Source of the DNA: Candidatus Nitrosocaldus sp.
Lineage (GTDB): Archaea; Thermoproteota; Nitrososphaeria; Nitrososphaerales; Nitrosocaldaceae
Assembly: GCA_025054855.1 (NCBI GenBank)
Contig: JANWZS010000012.1
Location: 1 to 54,347, forward strand
Direction of reading: 5' to 3'
Length of the DNA: 54,347 bases
The notes beneath the pieces are model-generated. The model saw nothing but the letters and a program-made list of their open reading frames with translations. It was not told the origin of the DNA and did no database searches. Both the position numbers and the translations under genes were made by a program. This document shows positions 43,406 to 52,044 of this stretch, in pieces (the stretch's first letter is position 1; each line of letters starts with the position of its first letter).

Positions 43406-45163
43406 TCACATTGGGGTGCCATCCCTCCTACTACCTCTGCTGTCCTGTGCATCTCCCTCAGCATAATCATCATCAACCCAGACTGTAAGGTCTATAACCT
43501 CGAAGTTCGGGTTTGGTAGCCTCACATTGTACATCTCCTCAACCTTCTCCCTGTTCTCATCCCTCTTACCTATCATCTCCTTCAACAGGCTTGCATCTGC
43601 CAACCTGTTTATGCCTCCCCTCTCACGCATCTGCTCCAGCCAGTAGTACAGGTTCGTTAGAGGTCTCCTATCGCTACCTATATGCATTATATACTCACCA
43701 AATACCCTGCCGAACAGCTCCTCCTTGCCATGGAGTATGCTATCTGGCAGTTTGAAGTAGTCATTGGCAAACCTTGCGAGTGCTACATAGTCCCCATCAT
43801 CGTACATGTGCTTCACAGTGTAGAACCATCTGTTCACAGCACTCGCATCTACAGCAGTGCTAGGCTTCAAGGCTGCATAGTATGCTATGGCACCCTCGAT
43901 CAGCGACCCAGCAAAGTTCCTAACTATCTCCATCCCATGCGCTCTACCTTCATCGCTGGCAGTTGCAAGCGTGCTCCTCGCAGCGCTATCGGTGAACCTG
44001 CTCACGCTTGGTATGCTCAGAACCTCAGTAGCAGGCCTTATAGATGCCAGCAACCCTCCCAGTGTACCAGCACCAAACCCCGCTGCTGCAGTCCTGCCTA
44101 TGGTCTTGATCGCTGGAGCGCTCATCGCAGCCCTTGCCAGTTCCAGTGTAGATGGTGAGCGCCCTAGCGTAGACTCTAGACCAGATGCTATGGTGCCTAT
44201 ACCTGCCATGGCACCCCTCGCTGCGCCTGCTATGGAGCCACCTGCAAGCAGTATCCCAGATACACCAGCACCAGTGACCCATGCACTTATGGATGTGACG
44301 AGCGAGCCTAGTGTGGGCGCCAGCAGTGTAGGGAAGTACACTGCTAGCGAGGCTATAGCTACACTTGCTATCCACAACTGGAGAGGCTCCAGTCCAGCAC
44401 TCATCACGTACGCAGAGCCAGCGGTGATGGTGAGGCTTGAGAGTATGGGGGATATGCTCAGGCCTATGAGCGTGTTGATCAGCATATCACTTATCCTCTT
44501 CAGGAATGGTACAAGTGATATCATCAGTATTAGGGGTAGGCCTATGATGAGCACTGCAGTGAGCACGAGCCTTATGGTACCCACGAGGTAGAGGCTGATC
44601 ATGAGCACTAGTGCTATGAACGATTTGAATGCCCCCATGAAGACATCTACGAACAGGCGCTCAGATAGCCTAGCAGGATCGAGCAGTTCCATGGGATCTG
44701 GCATGCTTGGTGAACCTATAGCAGATATATTCTCCCATATCCATCTTATCCTCTCAGTGGCATTGGATGGGTCTTCTGGGCTGAGTATGTACAGACTGAA
44801 CTCCTCTACACTGTATGCTATGGGGTCCCAGAGTAGTGGGAATGCGAAGAGCAGTAGAACGAACAGAACGCCCTTCGATATCATGGAGTATGCTGTGTGC
44901 CTTGGAAGTAGTGCTATGTTCTCAAGCATCAGGGATACACCTGCCAGAGTCATGACCATCACGAGTATGTAGAGCGAGGTGTCCCTGAAGAACCCGTACA
45001 TGGTCATGTTCATGCTGTTATCATGCAACTTCGGTACAACTATGGCTACATCAACGAATGTGCTGCCTATGGTATTGACTATTCCTATACTCAACGATAT
45101 CAGTGCTATTACTGCAAGTACCGCTATCACTGTAAGCAGCCCAGCACTCAGCCCGAATACCAA
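43406..45163 (-). CDS. VirB6/TrbL-like polytopic membrane protein
   Basis: The 585-residue protein has an N-terminal helix, then about six to eight transmembrane helices within residues 50-320 (for example FIALVLMISLYLVGTIRLV and AVLIIGLPLILMISLVPF). An Ala/Gly-rich stretch (GGSIAGAARGAMAGIGTIASG) follows and then a soluble C-terminal domain of 200 residues. This layout is that of VirB6/TrbL channel proteins and the archaeal CedA type. The TTG start at 45163 has a good SD (GGAGTGATC) at suitable spacing. It lies 31 bp from the PrgI-like gene on the same strand. Confidence 0.68.
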   Translation of the reverse strand: MVFGLSAGLLTVIAVLAVIALISLSIGIVNTIGSTFVDVAIVVPKLHDNSMNMTMYGFFRDTSLYILVMVMTLAGVSLMLENIALLPRHTAYSMISKGVLFVLLLFAFPLLWDPIAYSVEEFSLYILSPEDPSNATERIRWIWENISAIGSPSMPDPMELLDPARLSERLFVDVFMGAFKSFIALVLMISLYLVGTIRLVLTAVLIIGLPLILMISLVPFLKRISDMLINTLIGLSISPILSSLTITAGSAYVMSAGLEPLQLWIASVAIASLAVYFPTLLAPTLGSLVTSISAWVTGAGVSGILLAGGSIAGAARGAMAGIGTIASGLESTLGRSPSTLELARAAMSAPAIKTIGRTAAAGFGAGTLGGLLASIRPATEVLSIPSVSRFTDSAARSTLATASDEGRAHGMEIVRNFAGSLIEGAIAYYAALKPSTAVDASAVNRWFYTVKHMYDDGDYVALARFANDYFKLPDSILHGKEELFGRVFGEYIMHIGSDRRPLTNLYYWLEQMRERGGINRLADASLLKEMIGKRDENREKVEEMYNVRLPNPNFEVIDLTVWVDDDYAEGDAQDSRGSRRDGTPM

Positions 45164-45194
45164 TCAGATCACTCCATTCTTACCTTATCTTACC

Positions 45195-45857
45195 TTACCT
45201 TACAGTGATCTGCTCCTCAAGCAGTGGTCTGCTGTAGCCATCTACATACACACGCAGGGTACCCTCCTTGACACCATCATCCAGAGCCAGCATAACATCC
45301 AGCTCCCCGTTAGAGTCTGAGGTTATGCTCGTGAGCAGTGCATCATCCATGTATATCCTAGCCAGTCTGTTGGCTACAGCCCTGCCATCCCTGGTCAGCA
45401 GTCTCAGCCTCAACCTCACGGGGTTATGCATGGGTATGATAACGTTGCCATCACCTGCGATCCTCACCATCATCCTCCTCCTATCCCTACCCCTACCTCT
45501 ATTCAGCACCCTTACTCTCAACCCCTGTATTACCCTAGGCATCCTACCATCGAGCAGCCTGGATGCTATGATGCCCACAAACCTTCCCACATAAGGGTAC
45601 ACCTTGTATCTCATAGCATACAGCAGTAGCGAGTAGATCAGTTCATCCATGCCCAGTGCCCTGTACCTGAACATGGCTATGAAGAGTGCTACCGTTAACG
45701 ATACCATAGCCACAAGTATATCTCTACTCGATAACGATATGATAAGCGCTGATCCTATTATGCACATCTGCTTCATGCTTATTCTTCCGAGTAGTGGGAA
45801 GTCGAACACAGGCTGCCTCAGAGGCTCTATATCCTCAAACCACAGTACCTCAACCAT
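45195..45857 (-). CDS. PrgI/VirB3-like membrane protein with Ig-like C-terminal domain
   Basis: The first 100 residues contain two adjacent hydrophobic helices (MKQMCIIGSALIISLSS, ILVAMVSLTVALFIAMF) preceded by a short segment with PVFDFPLLGRI. This matches small PrgI/VirB3-type T4SS proteins. The C-terminal 100 residues are a beta sandwich (NVIIPMHNPVRLRLRLL, SDSNGELDVMLALDDGVKEG) like an Ig or invasin-type domain. ATG 45857 is preferred to the TTG at 45869 used by the longer frame. It is part of the minus-strand T4SS operon. Confidence 0.6.
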   Translation of the reverse strand: MVEVLWFEDIEPLRQPVFDFPLLGRISMKQMCIIGSALIISLSSRDILVAMVSLTVALFIAMFRYRALGMDELIYSLLLYAMRYKVYPYVGRFVGIIASRLLDGRMPRVIQGLRVRVLNRGRGRDRRRMMVRIAGDGNVIIPMHNPVRLRLRLLTRDGRAVANRLARIYMDDALLTSITSDSNGELDVMLALDDGVKEGTLRVYVDGYSRPLLEEQITVR

Positions 45858-45869
45858 CACCAACAACAC

Positions 45870-46307
45870 TCAGCAGATATATAATGTGTGTAAACGATAA
45901 AGTCCAAAATAAATGGATCTGTTCGTTGACCTGAACCTGCTATTGGATATCGCAGCGTATGTATGGAGCAGCCCCGTGACCATGGCCATGAACGCACTGG
46001 CCTCAACACTCAGCATCCGCAAGAACACGAACGGTATGAATGCTATGAACGTTACCTCTACAGCGAAGTGCACTGCAAGTGCTGGAACTGGGCCTATAGC
46101 CCTGGCTATTACTGCGAAGAACCCATTGGTCTCATGTGATATGTTCCTGCTGCGTATGGTGCTTATAGCATCACATGCATATGCAAATATCCAGAAAATA
46201 AAGAAGGTTGTGATGAGTGGCTGCTCTATACTTGGAAGTACAGCGAAGTACACCAGTACCAGTGCCACCGCAACCAGATCTATCTTCCTTATTGCATGCA
46301 TGGGCAT
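45870..46307 (-). CDS. Four-helix membrane protein of the T4SS-like cluster
   Basis: The 145-residue protein has about four transmembrane helices, the first near LVAVALVLVYFAVLPSIE. No catalytic motif is seen. Its ATG overlaps the stop codon of the upstream two-helix gene by 1 nt (TGATG), so the two are translationally coupled. Its end is 12 bp before the PrgI-like gene. Position suggests a small channel or assembly component; no family is assigned. Confidence 0.6.
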   Translation of the reverse strand: MPMHAIRKIDLVAVALVLVYFAVLPSIEQPLITTFFIFWIFAYACDAISTIRSRNISHETNGFFAVIARAIGPVPALAVHFAVEVTFIAFIPFVFLRMLSVEASAFMAMVTGLLHTYAAISNSRFRSTNRSIYFGLYRLHTLYIC

Positions 46308-46561
46308 CAGAGCTTGATCACCCCCACTATAACCCCGATGGTTATTATCGCTCCCCCAAAGTACCTAGTCAGCATGAATACCATGCCAACCCTATCCACC
46401 AGCGATCTCGGTATGTTGCCCTGGGGGTTATCTATGCTTATCCCTGTTATCCACGCTGTTATCTCTGGTGCAGCGAAGACTATGAGCCCTGCTATCACAG
46501 CACTTATAACTATCCTGAGCCATCTCACCCTCTCCTCTTCCGTGAGTTCTCCCAGCATCAT
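46307..46561 (-). CDS. Two-helix small membrane protein, VirB2/TedC pilin-like
   Basis: The 84-residue product has two transmembrane helices: about residues 14-36 (VISAVIAGLIVFAAPEITAW) and 62-84 (FGGAIITIGVIVGVIKL), with a polar loop containing DNPQGNIPRSLVDR. This architecture and size match T4SS pilins (VirB2) and the Ted/Ced small subunits, although sequence identity cannot be judged. It is the first gene of the minus-strand cluster; an AT-rich promoter lies in the 42-bp divergent gap with 46604. Confidence 0.55.
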   Translation of the reverse strand: MMLGELTEEERVRWLRIVISAVIAGLIVFAAPEITAWITGISIDNPQGNIPRSLVDRVGMVFMLTRYFGGAIITIGVIVGVIKL

Positions 46562-46603
46562 ACACCAAATCCTGCGCTTTAAAAGTACACCTTGCTATTA
46601 TGG

Positions 46604-47458
46604 ATGGGGATGAAGTGGATGGGTATGGGATGGTATGAGTTGAGGCTGCACCCCAACTTCAAGGACGGGGAGGAAGAGATGCTCAACCTACTCTACAGGG
46701 TAGACGAGTTTGCGGTATTCATACTACGCAAGGGTCATGCTACAAGGATACTTGTGAGGGCGGATGACATCAATGCCATACACTTTGCAGGGATAGGCAA
46801 TGCCAGGCTTGAGAGGCTCGAGTGGTATCCATCTCTACGCTATAGGTTCGCCCGTTACTACAGGTTGAGGATGCACCATGCACTACCAATAGTGCAGGAG
46901 GTAAGATCAAGCACGATCTACAGTGTCATGGAGGAGTTGGATGGGAGTGGTGATGTAGAGTGTATCATGGCATGCTATGCAAAGTACAGAGATGAGGCAT
47001 ACTCGATAAGCAGGTGGATAATGCAAAGGGAGGGTGGTGAGCATACTCTTGTAAAAGCACTGAAGAGCCTGTTTACACACAGTGCCAGTAGTAGTGGGAA
47101 GAGCAGGAGGCTATCCCCGCTCACTGAGAGCCTGGTTGAGAAGGCTAGGTGGAAGATGAGGCTCAAGCACTTCCACACCGTGATAGCGCTGGGGGCAGAT
47201 GATGCTAGAGTGCTGGATATGCTGGAGGGTGCACTTCCATATGGGCTAGTTGCATACAAGAGTGTAGGGGATGGTGACCATGAGTCAGATCTGGCCAGCA
47301 TGGTTGAGTGCTCATCCATGCTGAAGAGGTGCATACTGAGCGATGTAGAGTTGGCTAGCATAGTGGCACTACCAAAGGATGCATCTACGCTGAGACTGGT
47401 TGCGGCAGATACAAGGACATTCACAACAGGGGTTGTGGTGGATGCTGATACACTCTGA
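46604..47458 (+). CDS. VirD4-partner protein of unknown function
   Basis: The protein has 284 residues from ATG 46604, chosen because the TTTAAAA at 46579-46585 lies about 22 nt upstream. It is soluble, with a beta-rich N-terminal part (FKDGEEEMLNLLYRVDEFAVFILRK). The C-terminal domain (HFHTVIALGADDARVLDMLEG, then LRLVAADTRTF) resembles the accessory domain often found before VirD4/HerA-type ATPases. It sits 12 bp upstream of the coupling-protein gene and is surely in its operon. It may correspond to the N-terminal half of longer fused homologues. Confidence 0.6.
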   Translation: MGMKWMGMGWYELRLHPNFKDGEEEMLNLLYRVDEFAVFILRKGHATRILVRADDINAIHFAGIGNARLERLEWYPSLRYRFARYYRLRMHHALPIVQEVRSSTIYSVMEELDGSGDVECIMACYAKYRDEAYSISRWIMQREGGEHTLVKALKSLFTHSASSSGKSRRLSPLTESLVEKARWKMRLKHFHTVIALGADDARVLDMLEGALPYGLVAYKSVGDGDHESDLASMVECSSMLKRCILSDVELASIVALPKDASTLRLVAADTRTFTTGVVVDADTL

Positions 47459-47470
47459 TACATCTGAAGC

Positions 47471-48853
47471 ATGAGTGGAAGAAGAAGTGATCGCATGATA
47501 GATGTCATCGGGTTCAGTAGCGATGGCAAGGCATACGGAATACCGAGCAGTGATAGGATACATACTGCTATATTCGGTGAGAGCGGTGCAGGAAAGTCGG
47601 AGACGATGAAGCTGCTGATCATGCAGTGTATAAAGCGCAGGCAGGGGTTCATGCTGATAGATGCACATGGCATGCTTGCCAGGGATGTACTCGCTCTGAT
47701 GCCAAGAGAACTGTGGAGCAACACAGTGTACATAAACCCTGCGACTGCCCTATGGTTCAACAGAGCGATCAGCGTGAACCCACTGGCGTATAGAGATGAG
47801 GAGGAGAAGCATGTAGTGATGATGTCGTTCATAAACGTGCTCAAGAACCTCTATGCTGACTCGTGGGGTGATAGGCTCGAGACGATACTGAGGAATGCGG
47901 TGAACGTGCTATTAGATAGCAGCAGGGATGTGACGCTCAAGGATATCAGATCCTTCATAATAGATCCGGAGTTCAGGGACTCCCTGCTCAGGAATGTTAC
48001 GGATCTTGATGTGCTCCACTTCTGGTACGATATATTCGAGAAGAACTACAAGAGGGAGGCTGTTGGAGTTGTGTACAACAAGCTCGATAAGGTACTCTCC
48101 ACACCACTGGCCATGGTCATGCTCGGCTCAAGATCTACCATAGATATCGGGCAGTGCATGAGGGATGGGAGGTTCATACTCGTTGACCTTGCAGATGTAG
48201 TATCTGATGATATAGTGGCATTCCTAGGTTCTTTGCTCATACACCTTGTATATGTTGAGGCGAAGAGGAGCATGAGATCGCAATCATCGCAGAAGAGTAC
48301 ATTCGACCTGTTCATAGACGAGGCCCACCTCTTCCCCTCATTCGCTATAAGGGAGGTGTTGAATACCCTCAGGAAGTTCAATGTGAAGGTTACGATAGCA
48401 ACGCAGAGCATCAACTCGCTCCCAGGCAGCATAGCCAAGGAGATACCTGCGCTATGCAGAACCATAATCTGCTTCAAGTGCGATATCCCAACCGCTACAC
48501 TGCTCAAGGACCTCATGCCACTGAGCAGGGATGAACTCCTATCTCTATCTCTCCACGAGTTCGCATTCTACTCACATGCCTCCCCTCCGGTCACTGGTGT
48601 AGCCATGAGCAAGAGGATAACTGCGAGGGAGTGCAACGACTGGCTCGATGCTGCAAGGTTGAGCGTCGATGTGTATGGTGGCGATGCAGTCCTCATACGT
48701 AGATCCGGGAGTACCAGGATGATGGATCTGCATGTTAATACCAAGACCGGTACAAGTGGGGCTATGAACGATCAGAGCGTGATGAGGGATGGTGCAGCGC
48801 TAGCAGGGCTGGATGCCATGGCAGATGCGAGGAGGGGGAGGCAGAGGGGATGA
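47471..48853 (+). CDS. VirD4/TraG-like coupling ATPase
   Basis: Coupling proteins bring DNA to the conjugation channel. The 460-residue protein has Walker A FGESGAGKSETM (about residues 35-46), FMLIDAHGMLARDVL, Walker B LFIDEAHLFPSF (about 276-287), and the VKVTIATQSINSLPGSI segment that is typical of TraG/TraD C-terminal regions. There is no N-terminal transmembrane helix, unlike bacterial VirD4, so membrane contact may come through partners. It is the last gene of the block; the stop at 48853 is 43 bp before a chromosomal-type gene. Confidence 0.85.
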   Translation: MSGRRSDRMIDVIGFSSDGKAYGIPSSDRIHTAIFGESGAGKSETMKLLIMQCIKRRQGFMLIDAHGMLARDVLALMPRELWSNTVYINPATALWFNRAISVNPLAYRDEEEKHVVMMSFINVLKNLYADSWGDRLETILRNAVNVLLDSSRDVTLKDIRSFIIDPEFRDSLLRNVTDLDVLHFWYDIFEKNYKREAVGVVYNKLDKVLSTPLAMVMLGSRSTIDIGQCMRDGRFILVDLADVVSDDIVAFLGSLLIHLVYVEAKRSMRSQSSQKSTFDLFIDEAHLFPSFAIREVLNTLRKFNVKVTIATQSINSLPGSIAKEIPALCRTIICFKCDIPTATLLKDLMPLSRDELLSLSLHEFAFYSHASPPVTGVAMSKRITARECNDWLDAARLSVDVYGGDAVLIRRSGSTRMMDLHVNTKTGTSGAMNDQSVMRDGAALAGLDAMADARRGRQRG

Positions 48854-48896
48854 TCCATGATATCACACTTTTATCTACCATCGCTGGAGTGTATCC

Positions 48897-49580
48897 ATGC
48901 ACAGTGGTCACAGAATAGCGGTGAGGTTCTTCAGGCACACATCAGGCACGTACGATAGGGTTGTGAGACTGACCACGTTCGGGAGGGATGGTGCATGGAA
49001 GAGGTTCATGCTTGGGCTCATCCCGCATGGCGATTACACTGCGCTCGATCTCGCATGTGGTACAGGTATACTGACCATTGCGTTGAGGGAGAGGGTCTCA
49101 ACTGTCTATGGGCTGGATCTGATTCATGATAGCTTGGTGATAGCGGATGGCAAGGCCAAGGGTCTCAACTACTCTGATGTGATGCTCATGAATGCTGCAG
49201 CAGAGTTCATACCGTTGAGGGATTGCACAGTTGATGTGATAACGGCATCGTACCTCGCAAAGTACTGCGATATAGAGAGGGTAGTTAGGGAGTGCAGGAG
49301 GGTTCTGAGGGATGGAGGAGTGATGGTGATGCACGACTTCACTTATCCAGGGGGTGTGATGCGCTACCTGTGGCATGCGTACTTTGCACTTCTAAGGTTC
49401 ATTGGGGTCTTCGTGAGCGAGTGGAGGCCAGCATTCAATGAACTGGATAGGGTTATAGTGGAGAGGAGGGGCTGGGTTGATGAGCTGATGGATGCTCTTA
49501 AGAGGAACGGGTTCAGGGATATAAGGTGCGTAAACCTCACATTCAATACGGCAGCAGTTGTTTATGCAAGGAAGGGCTAG
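48897..49580 (+). CDS. UbiE/MenG-like SAM-dependent methyltransferase
   Basis: The 227-residue protein is a class I methyltransferase: motif I LDLACGTGILTIAL, then GLDLIHDSL and the post-motif DVITASYLAKYCDIERVVRECRRVL, similar to quinone C-methyltransferases. Its N-terminus (FFRHTSGTYDRVVRLTTFGRD) matches the UbiE family opening. Thaumarchaea use menaquinone, so methylation of a quinone precursor is a reasonable guess. It has a TATA-like ACTTTTATC about 25 nt upstream. The nearby chorismate-lyase-like gene strengthens a link with aromatic metabolism. Confidence 0.8.
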   Translation: MHSGHRIAVRFFRHTSGTYDRVVRLTTFGRDGAWKRFMLGLIPHGDYTALDLACGTGILTIALRERVSTVYGLDLIHDSLVIADGKAKGLNYSDVMLMNAAAEFIPLRDCTVDVITASYLAKYCDIERVVRECRRVLRDGGVMVMHDFTYPGGVMRYLWHAYFALLRFIGVFVSEWRPAFNELDRVIVERRGWVDELMDALKRNGFRDIRCVNLTFNTAAVVYARKG

Positions 49581-49594
49581 TGTGCATGATATGA

Positions 49595-49639
49595 CATGCT
49601 ATGATACTACATGTTATGATACTATATGGTATGATATGT
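49595..49639. repeat. 15-bp tandem repeat, three copies
   Basis: CATGCTATGATACTA is followed by CATGTTATGATACTA (one change) and a decayed third copy, TATGGTATGATATGT. It lies in the gap between the convergent methyltransferase and SDR genes. Confidence 0.75.
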
Positions 49640-49663
49640 GGGTGGTGTATCATTGCAGCGATG

Positions 49664-50632
49664 CTATCCCCTCCTCACGCTCTTCACCTCATCCATAACC
49701 GCCCTCACACCCATCCTGTAATCTGGGTATCTGAGCCCCAGACCCAGCATGCTCTTCACCTTAGTGTTGCTTGCCCTCACCGATGCTGTCAATGTATCTA
49801 TAATATCGCTACCTAGAATAAGCCTGGCAAGCCACAGTGGCACCCTGTATGGTCTACTGACACCAAGCATATCTGCTGTGTAGTACACAAAGTCCCTGAA
49901 CATACATGGCTGATCATCGCACACTATGAACCTCTCATCCCCTGGATAGTCCACCTCAACCATGAGCGCTAGTGCATCCACAGCATCATCCACATGGACG
50001 AAGCACCTGTAGTAATCCCCAGAGCCCGGGATCATGAACCCCAGCCTACCCCTCCTCAACCCATCGACCAGTATGCTTGTGAACCATCCTCCATTCCCGT
50101 ACACATCCCCAAGTATGGCAACGCTCAGGGCGAAGCCGTTCCTCCTGCTCGCTTCCCAGAGCAGATTCTCAGCATCACTCCTGAGCCTCGCGAACCAGGT
50201 ACCTGGCCTGTATGGGCTACCCTCATCCACCACCGAGCCATGCACATCACCGAACACACCGGTACCCTGTGCGTACACTACCCTGCTCACCCTACCCTTC
50301 GCACATACTACAGCATCCATAACATTCCTCACCCCATCGATGTTGACTGCGTACTGCAGCCTCCTATCCCTTATCAGTGGGTTCAGTGCTGCAAGGTGGA
50401 AGAGCGCATACGTGCCTATATCATCGGTGATATGCTTCACAGCCCTCATCACACCATCCCTATCGGTTATATCTGCTACGGCGCACCGCCTCACCCCCAT
50501 GGCAGTCAGTCTGCTTGCTGCATCCTGCCTCCTCACCAAGCACCTAACCTCATGCCCCCTCTCCAGAAGCCTCCTCACTAGCCTAACACCTATGAACCCA
50601 GATGCCCCGGTCACAAGCACATCCATGCTCAC
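49664..50632 (-). CDS. NAD-dependent epimerase/dehydratase family (SDR), atypical catalytic residues
   Basis: The 322-residue extended SDR has the NAD motif VTGASGFIGVRL at residues 7-18 and continues with the usual ADITD and FHLAALNP segments. The active-site YxxxK is F147-A-R-L-R151: both the catalytic Tyr and Lys are replaced. A Thr replaces the Ser near GTGVFGDV. The enzyme may have a changed mechanism or be non-catalytic, like the RNA-binding atypical SDRs. Family length and the C-terminal substrate domain are normal. It starts 82 bp from a divergent membrane-protein gene. Confidence 0.85.
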   Translation of the reverse strand: MSMDVLVTGASGFIGVRLVRRLLERGHEVRCLVRRQDAASRLTAMGVRRCAVADITDRDGVMRAVKHITDDIGTYALFHLAALNPLIRDRRLQYAVNIDGVRNVMDAVVCAKGRVSRVVYAQGTGVFGDVHGSVVDEGSPYRPGTWFARLRSDAENLLWEASRRNGFALSVAILGDVYGNGGWFTSILVDGLRRGRLGFMIPGSGDYYRCFVHVDDAVDALALMVEVDYPGDERFIVCDDQPCMFRDFVYYTADMLGVSRPYRVPLWLARLILGSDIIDTLTASVRASNTKVKSMLGLGLRYPDYRMGVRAVMDEVKSVRRG

Positions 50633-50731
50633 CTTTAATATTTCAGGTAATATTAATCATCTCTTGAATTAAGTATAGAGCATTGGCATCGATAAATAAC
50701 TTTTTATCTATGTATGGGCCTATATATTGTA

Positions 50732-51427
50732 ATGTATGATAGCAGGCTGAATGAGTGGTTCGTGCCCAAGTTCGGCCCCCTAAGGTTCAGGGTAGCCATG
50801 GGGATGCTCTTCCTACCATACACTGGTATGTGTGTATCCTTCACAGTGATGGGCTCACTGCTTGCAGATGACCTGCTGTGGGATAGGCTTGCTGCCATAG
50901 TCATAATATACATGCTTGCACTTGGTGTATCTGCACACGCACTCGACAGCATAGGCTCTAGGCGCAAGCCATGGGGGAGTGTGTTCAGCAGGAGATCGCT
51001 CTTGATGGTAGCGGTTGCATCACTCGCAATAGCATACGCTATAGGCATATACTACATAGTGCTTTACGTGCCACTCCTTGCGGTGATAGCTGTGCTGGAG
51101 GGGTTCTTCCTCCTCGCATACAACCTAGAACTCTTCAATGGCAGGTTCCATAACAACCTCTGGTTCTCCATATCGTGGGGAGGTCTTCCCCTGCTCGCTG
51201 GATACATTATGCAGACCAACAGCGTATCCATACCTGCACTCATGGCATCTGCAGCAACCGCACTGGTAGCGTATGCAGAGATAAGGGTCTCGAGGCCGTA
51301 CAAGGAGTTGAAGCGCTCTGGTGCACGGGATGCAAGGATCATCAGGTATGAGAGGATACTCAAGGCTCTGAGCGCTGGTAGCGTGGGGGTAGCGGTACTC
51401 ATGGTCATAGCGAGGTTGGTGGTGCAC
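50732..51427 (+). CDS. Polytopic membrane protein, weak UbiA-prenyltransferase resemblance
   Basis: The protein (start at ATG 50732 from a TTTTTATCT box about 25 nt upstream; ATG 50714 is in frame) has about seven to eight transmembrane helices. The cytoplasmic loop VSAHALDSIGSRRKPWG and the later LAYNLELFNGRFHN hold Asp/Asn at places where UbiA enzymes bind prenyl diphosphate, but the classic NDxxD motif is not intact. The stop codon TGA shares one base with the ATG of the chorismate-lyase-like gene (the reading frame ends at 51430), so the two are coupled. A prenyl or lipid transfer role is plausible only. Confidence 0.6.
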
Positions 51428-51429
51428 TG

Positions 51430-52014
51430 ATGCAGGTATCTGTCAAGGTAGGTGCAGATGGGGACTTTGGGAGCGCAATGCTCATGATGCTGAGGGAGTT
51501 GGAGGAGAGATCATCTATCAGACTTGCCAAGGTCGAGAGGCTTCTGCTTGCAGAGGTGGGCACGGTGGAGCAGATGCTGAGCATACTGATAGATGGCCCC
51601 GTGAGTGTCGATGTGCTGAGGCAGGAGGAGGATATCGGCGAGGGGATCATTGAGAGGGAGGTCAACATATGCAGTCATTCAGGGGAGGTGCTCATGCATG
51701 CAACTAGCATGATAGATGTGGATGCGCTACCTGAGAGCGTGCTGGAGGATATAAGGGCTAGGAGGCTGGGCATAGGGAGCATAATAGCCAAGCACAGGCT
51801 AGAGACTTTCAGGAGGATAGTAGAGGTGGGGTGCAGTTACATGGCCGATGGGTCAGGGCACCGTGAGGAAGGAGGAGGTGGAGGTGGAGGAGGTGGAGGG
51901 CGCACAGTGACAGTCCATAGAGTCTACAGTATAATCTACAATGGTAGGGATGCATTCACAATAAGGGAGGAGTTCATATCTGATGTCATAAGGAGGCTCG
52001 CATCGCTTTCATGA
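51430..52014 (+). CDS. Chorismate pyruvate-lyase-like protein (DUF98)
   Basis: The protein matches the DUF98/chorismate lyase fold: LLLAEVGTVEQMLSILIDGPV, SVDVLRQEE, IIEREVNICS, ATSMIDVDALPESVLEDI, then the signature IGSIIAKHRLETFRRIVEVG and VYSIIYNGRDAFTIREEF. Such enzymes make 4-hydroxybenzoate and pyruvate from chorismate. A Gly-rich run (ten glycines, about residues 148-157), coded by GGA/GGT repeats, is inserted before the last strands. It is the second gene of a coupled pair with the membrane protein. Confidence 0.78.
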   Translation: MQVSVKVGADGDFGSAMLMMLRELEERSSIRLAKVERLLLAEVGTVEQMLSILIDGPVSVDVLRQEEDIGEGIIEREVNICSHSGEVLMHATSMIDVDALPESVLEDIRARRLGIGSIIAKHRLETFRRIVEVGCSYMADGSGHREEGGGGGGGGGGRTVTVHRVYSIIYNGRDAFTIREEFISDVIRRLASLS

Positions 52015-52044
52015 CCGTACTACAGTAGAGTCAAGCCAAGGATA

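Larger units (their letters stand above)
34788..48853. mobile_element. Conjugative-element-like region (T4SS/DNA-transfer gene block)
   Basis: Genes between tRNA-Cys and the methyltransferase at 48897 form one accessory block. It contains an AAA+ ATPase, a ribbon-helix-helix regulator, a truncated TFB, a ParB-like protein, VirB4, a surface protein, VirB6-like, PrgI/VirB3-like, VirB2-like and VirD4-like proteins, with only narrow gaps. Two ATPases plus small membrane proteins is the core of archaeal conjugation machinery. I see no integrase, relaxase, transposase or flanking direct repeat, so the boundaries are set only by where housekeeping genes resume. It may be a decayed integrated element or a fixed transfer system. 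Confidence 0.65.
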
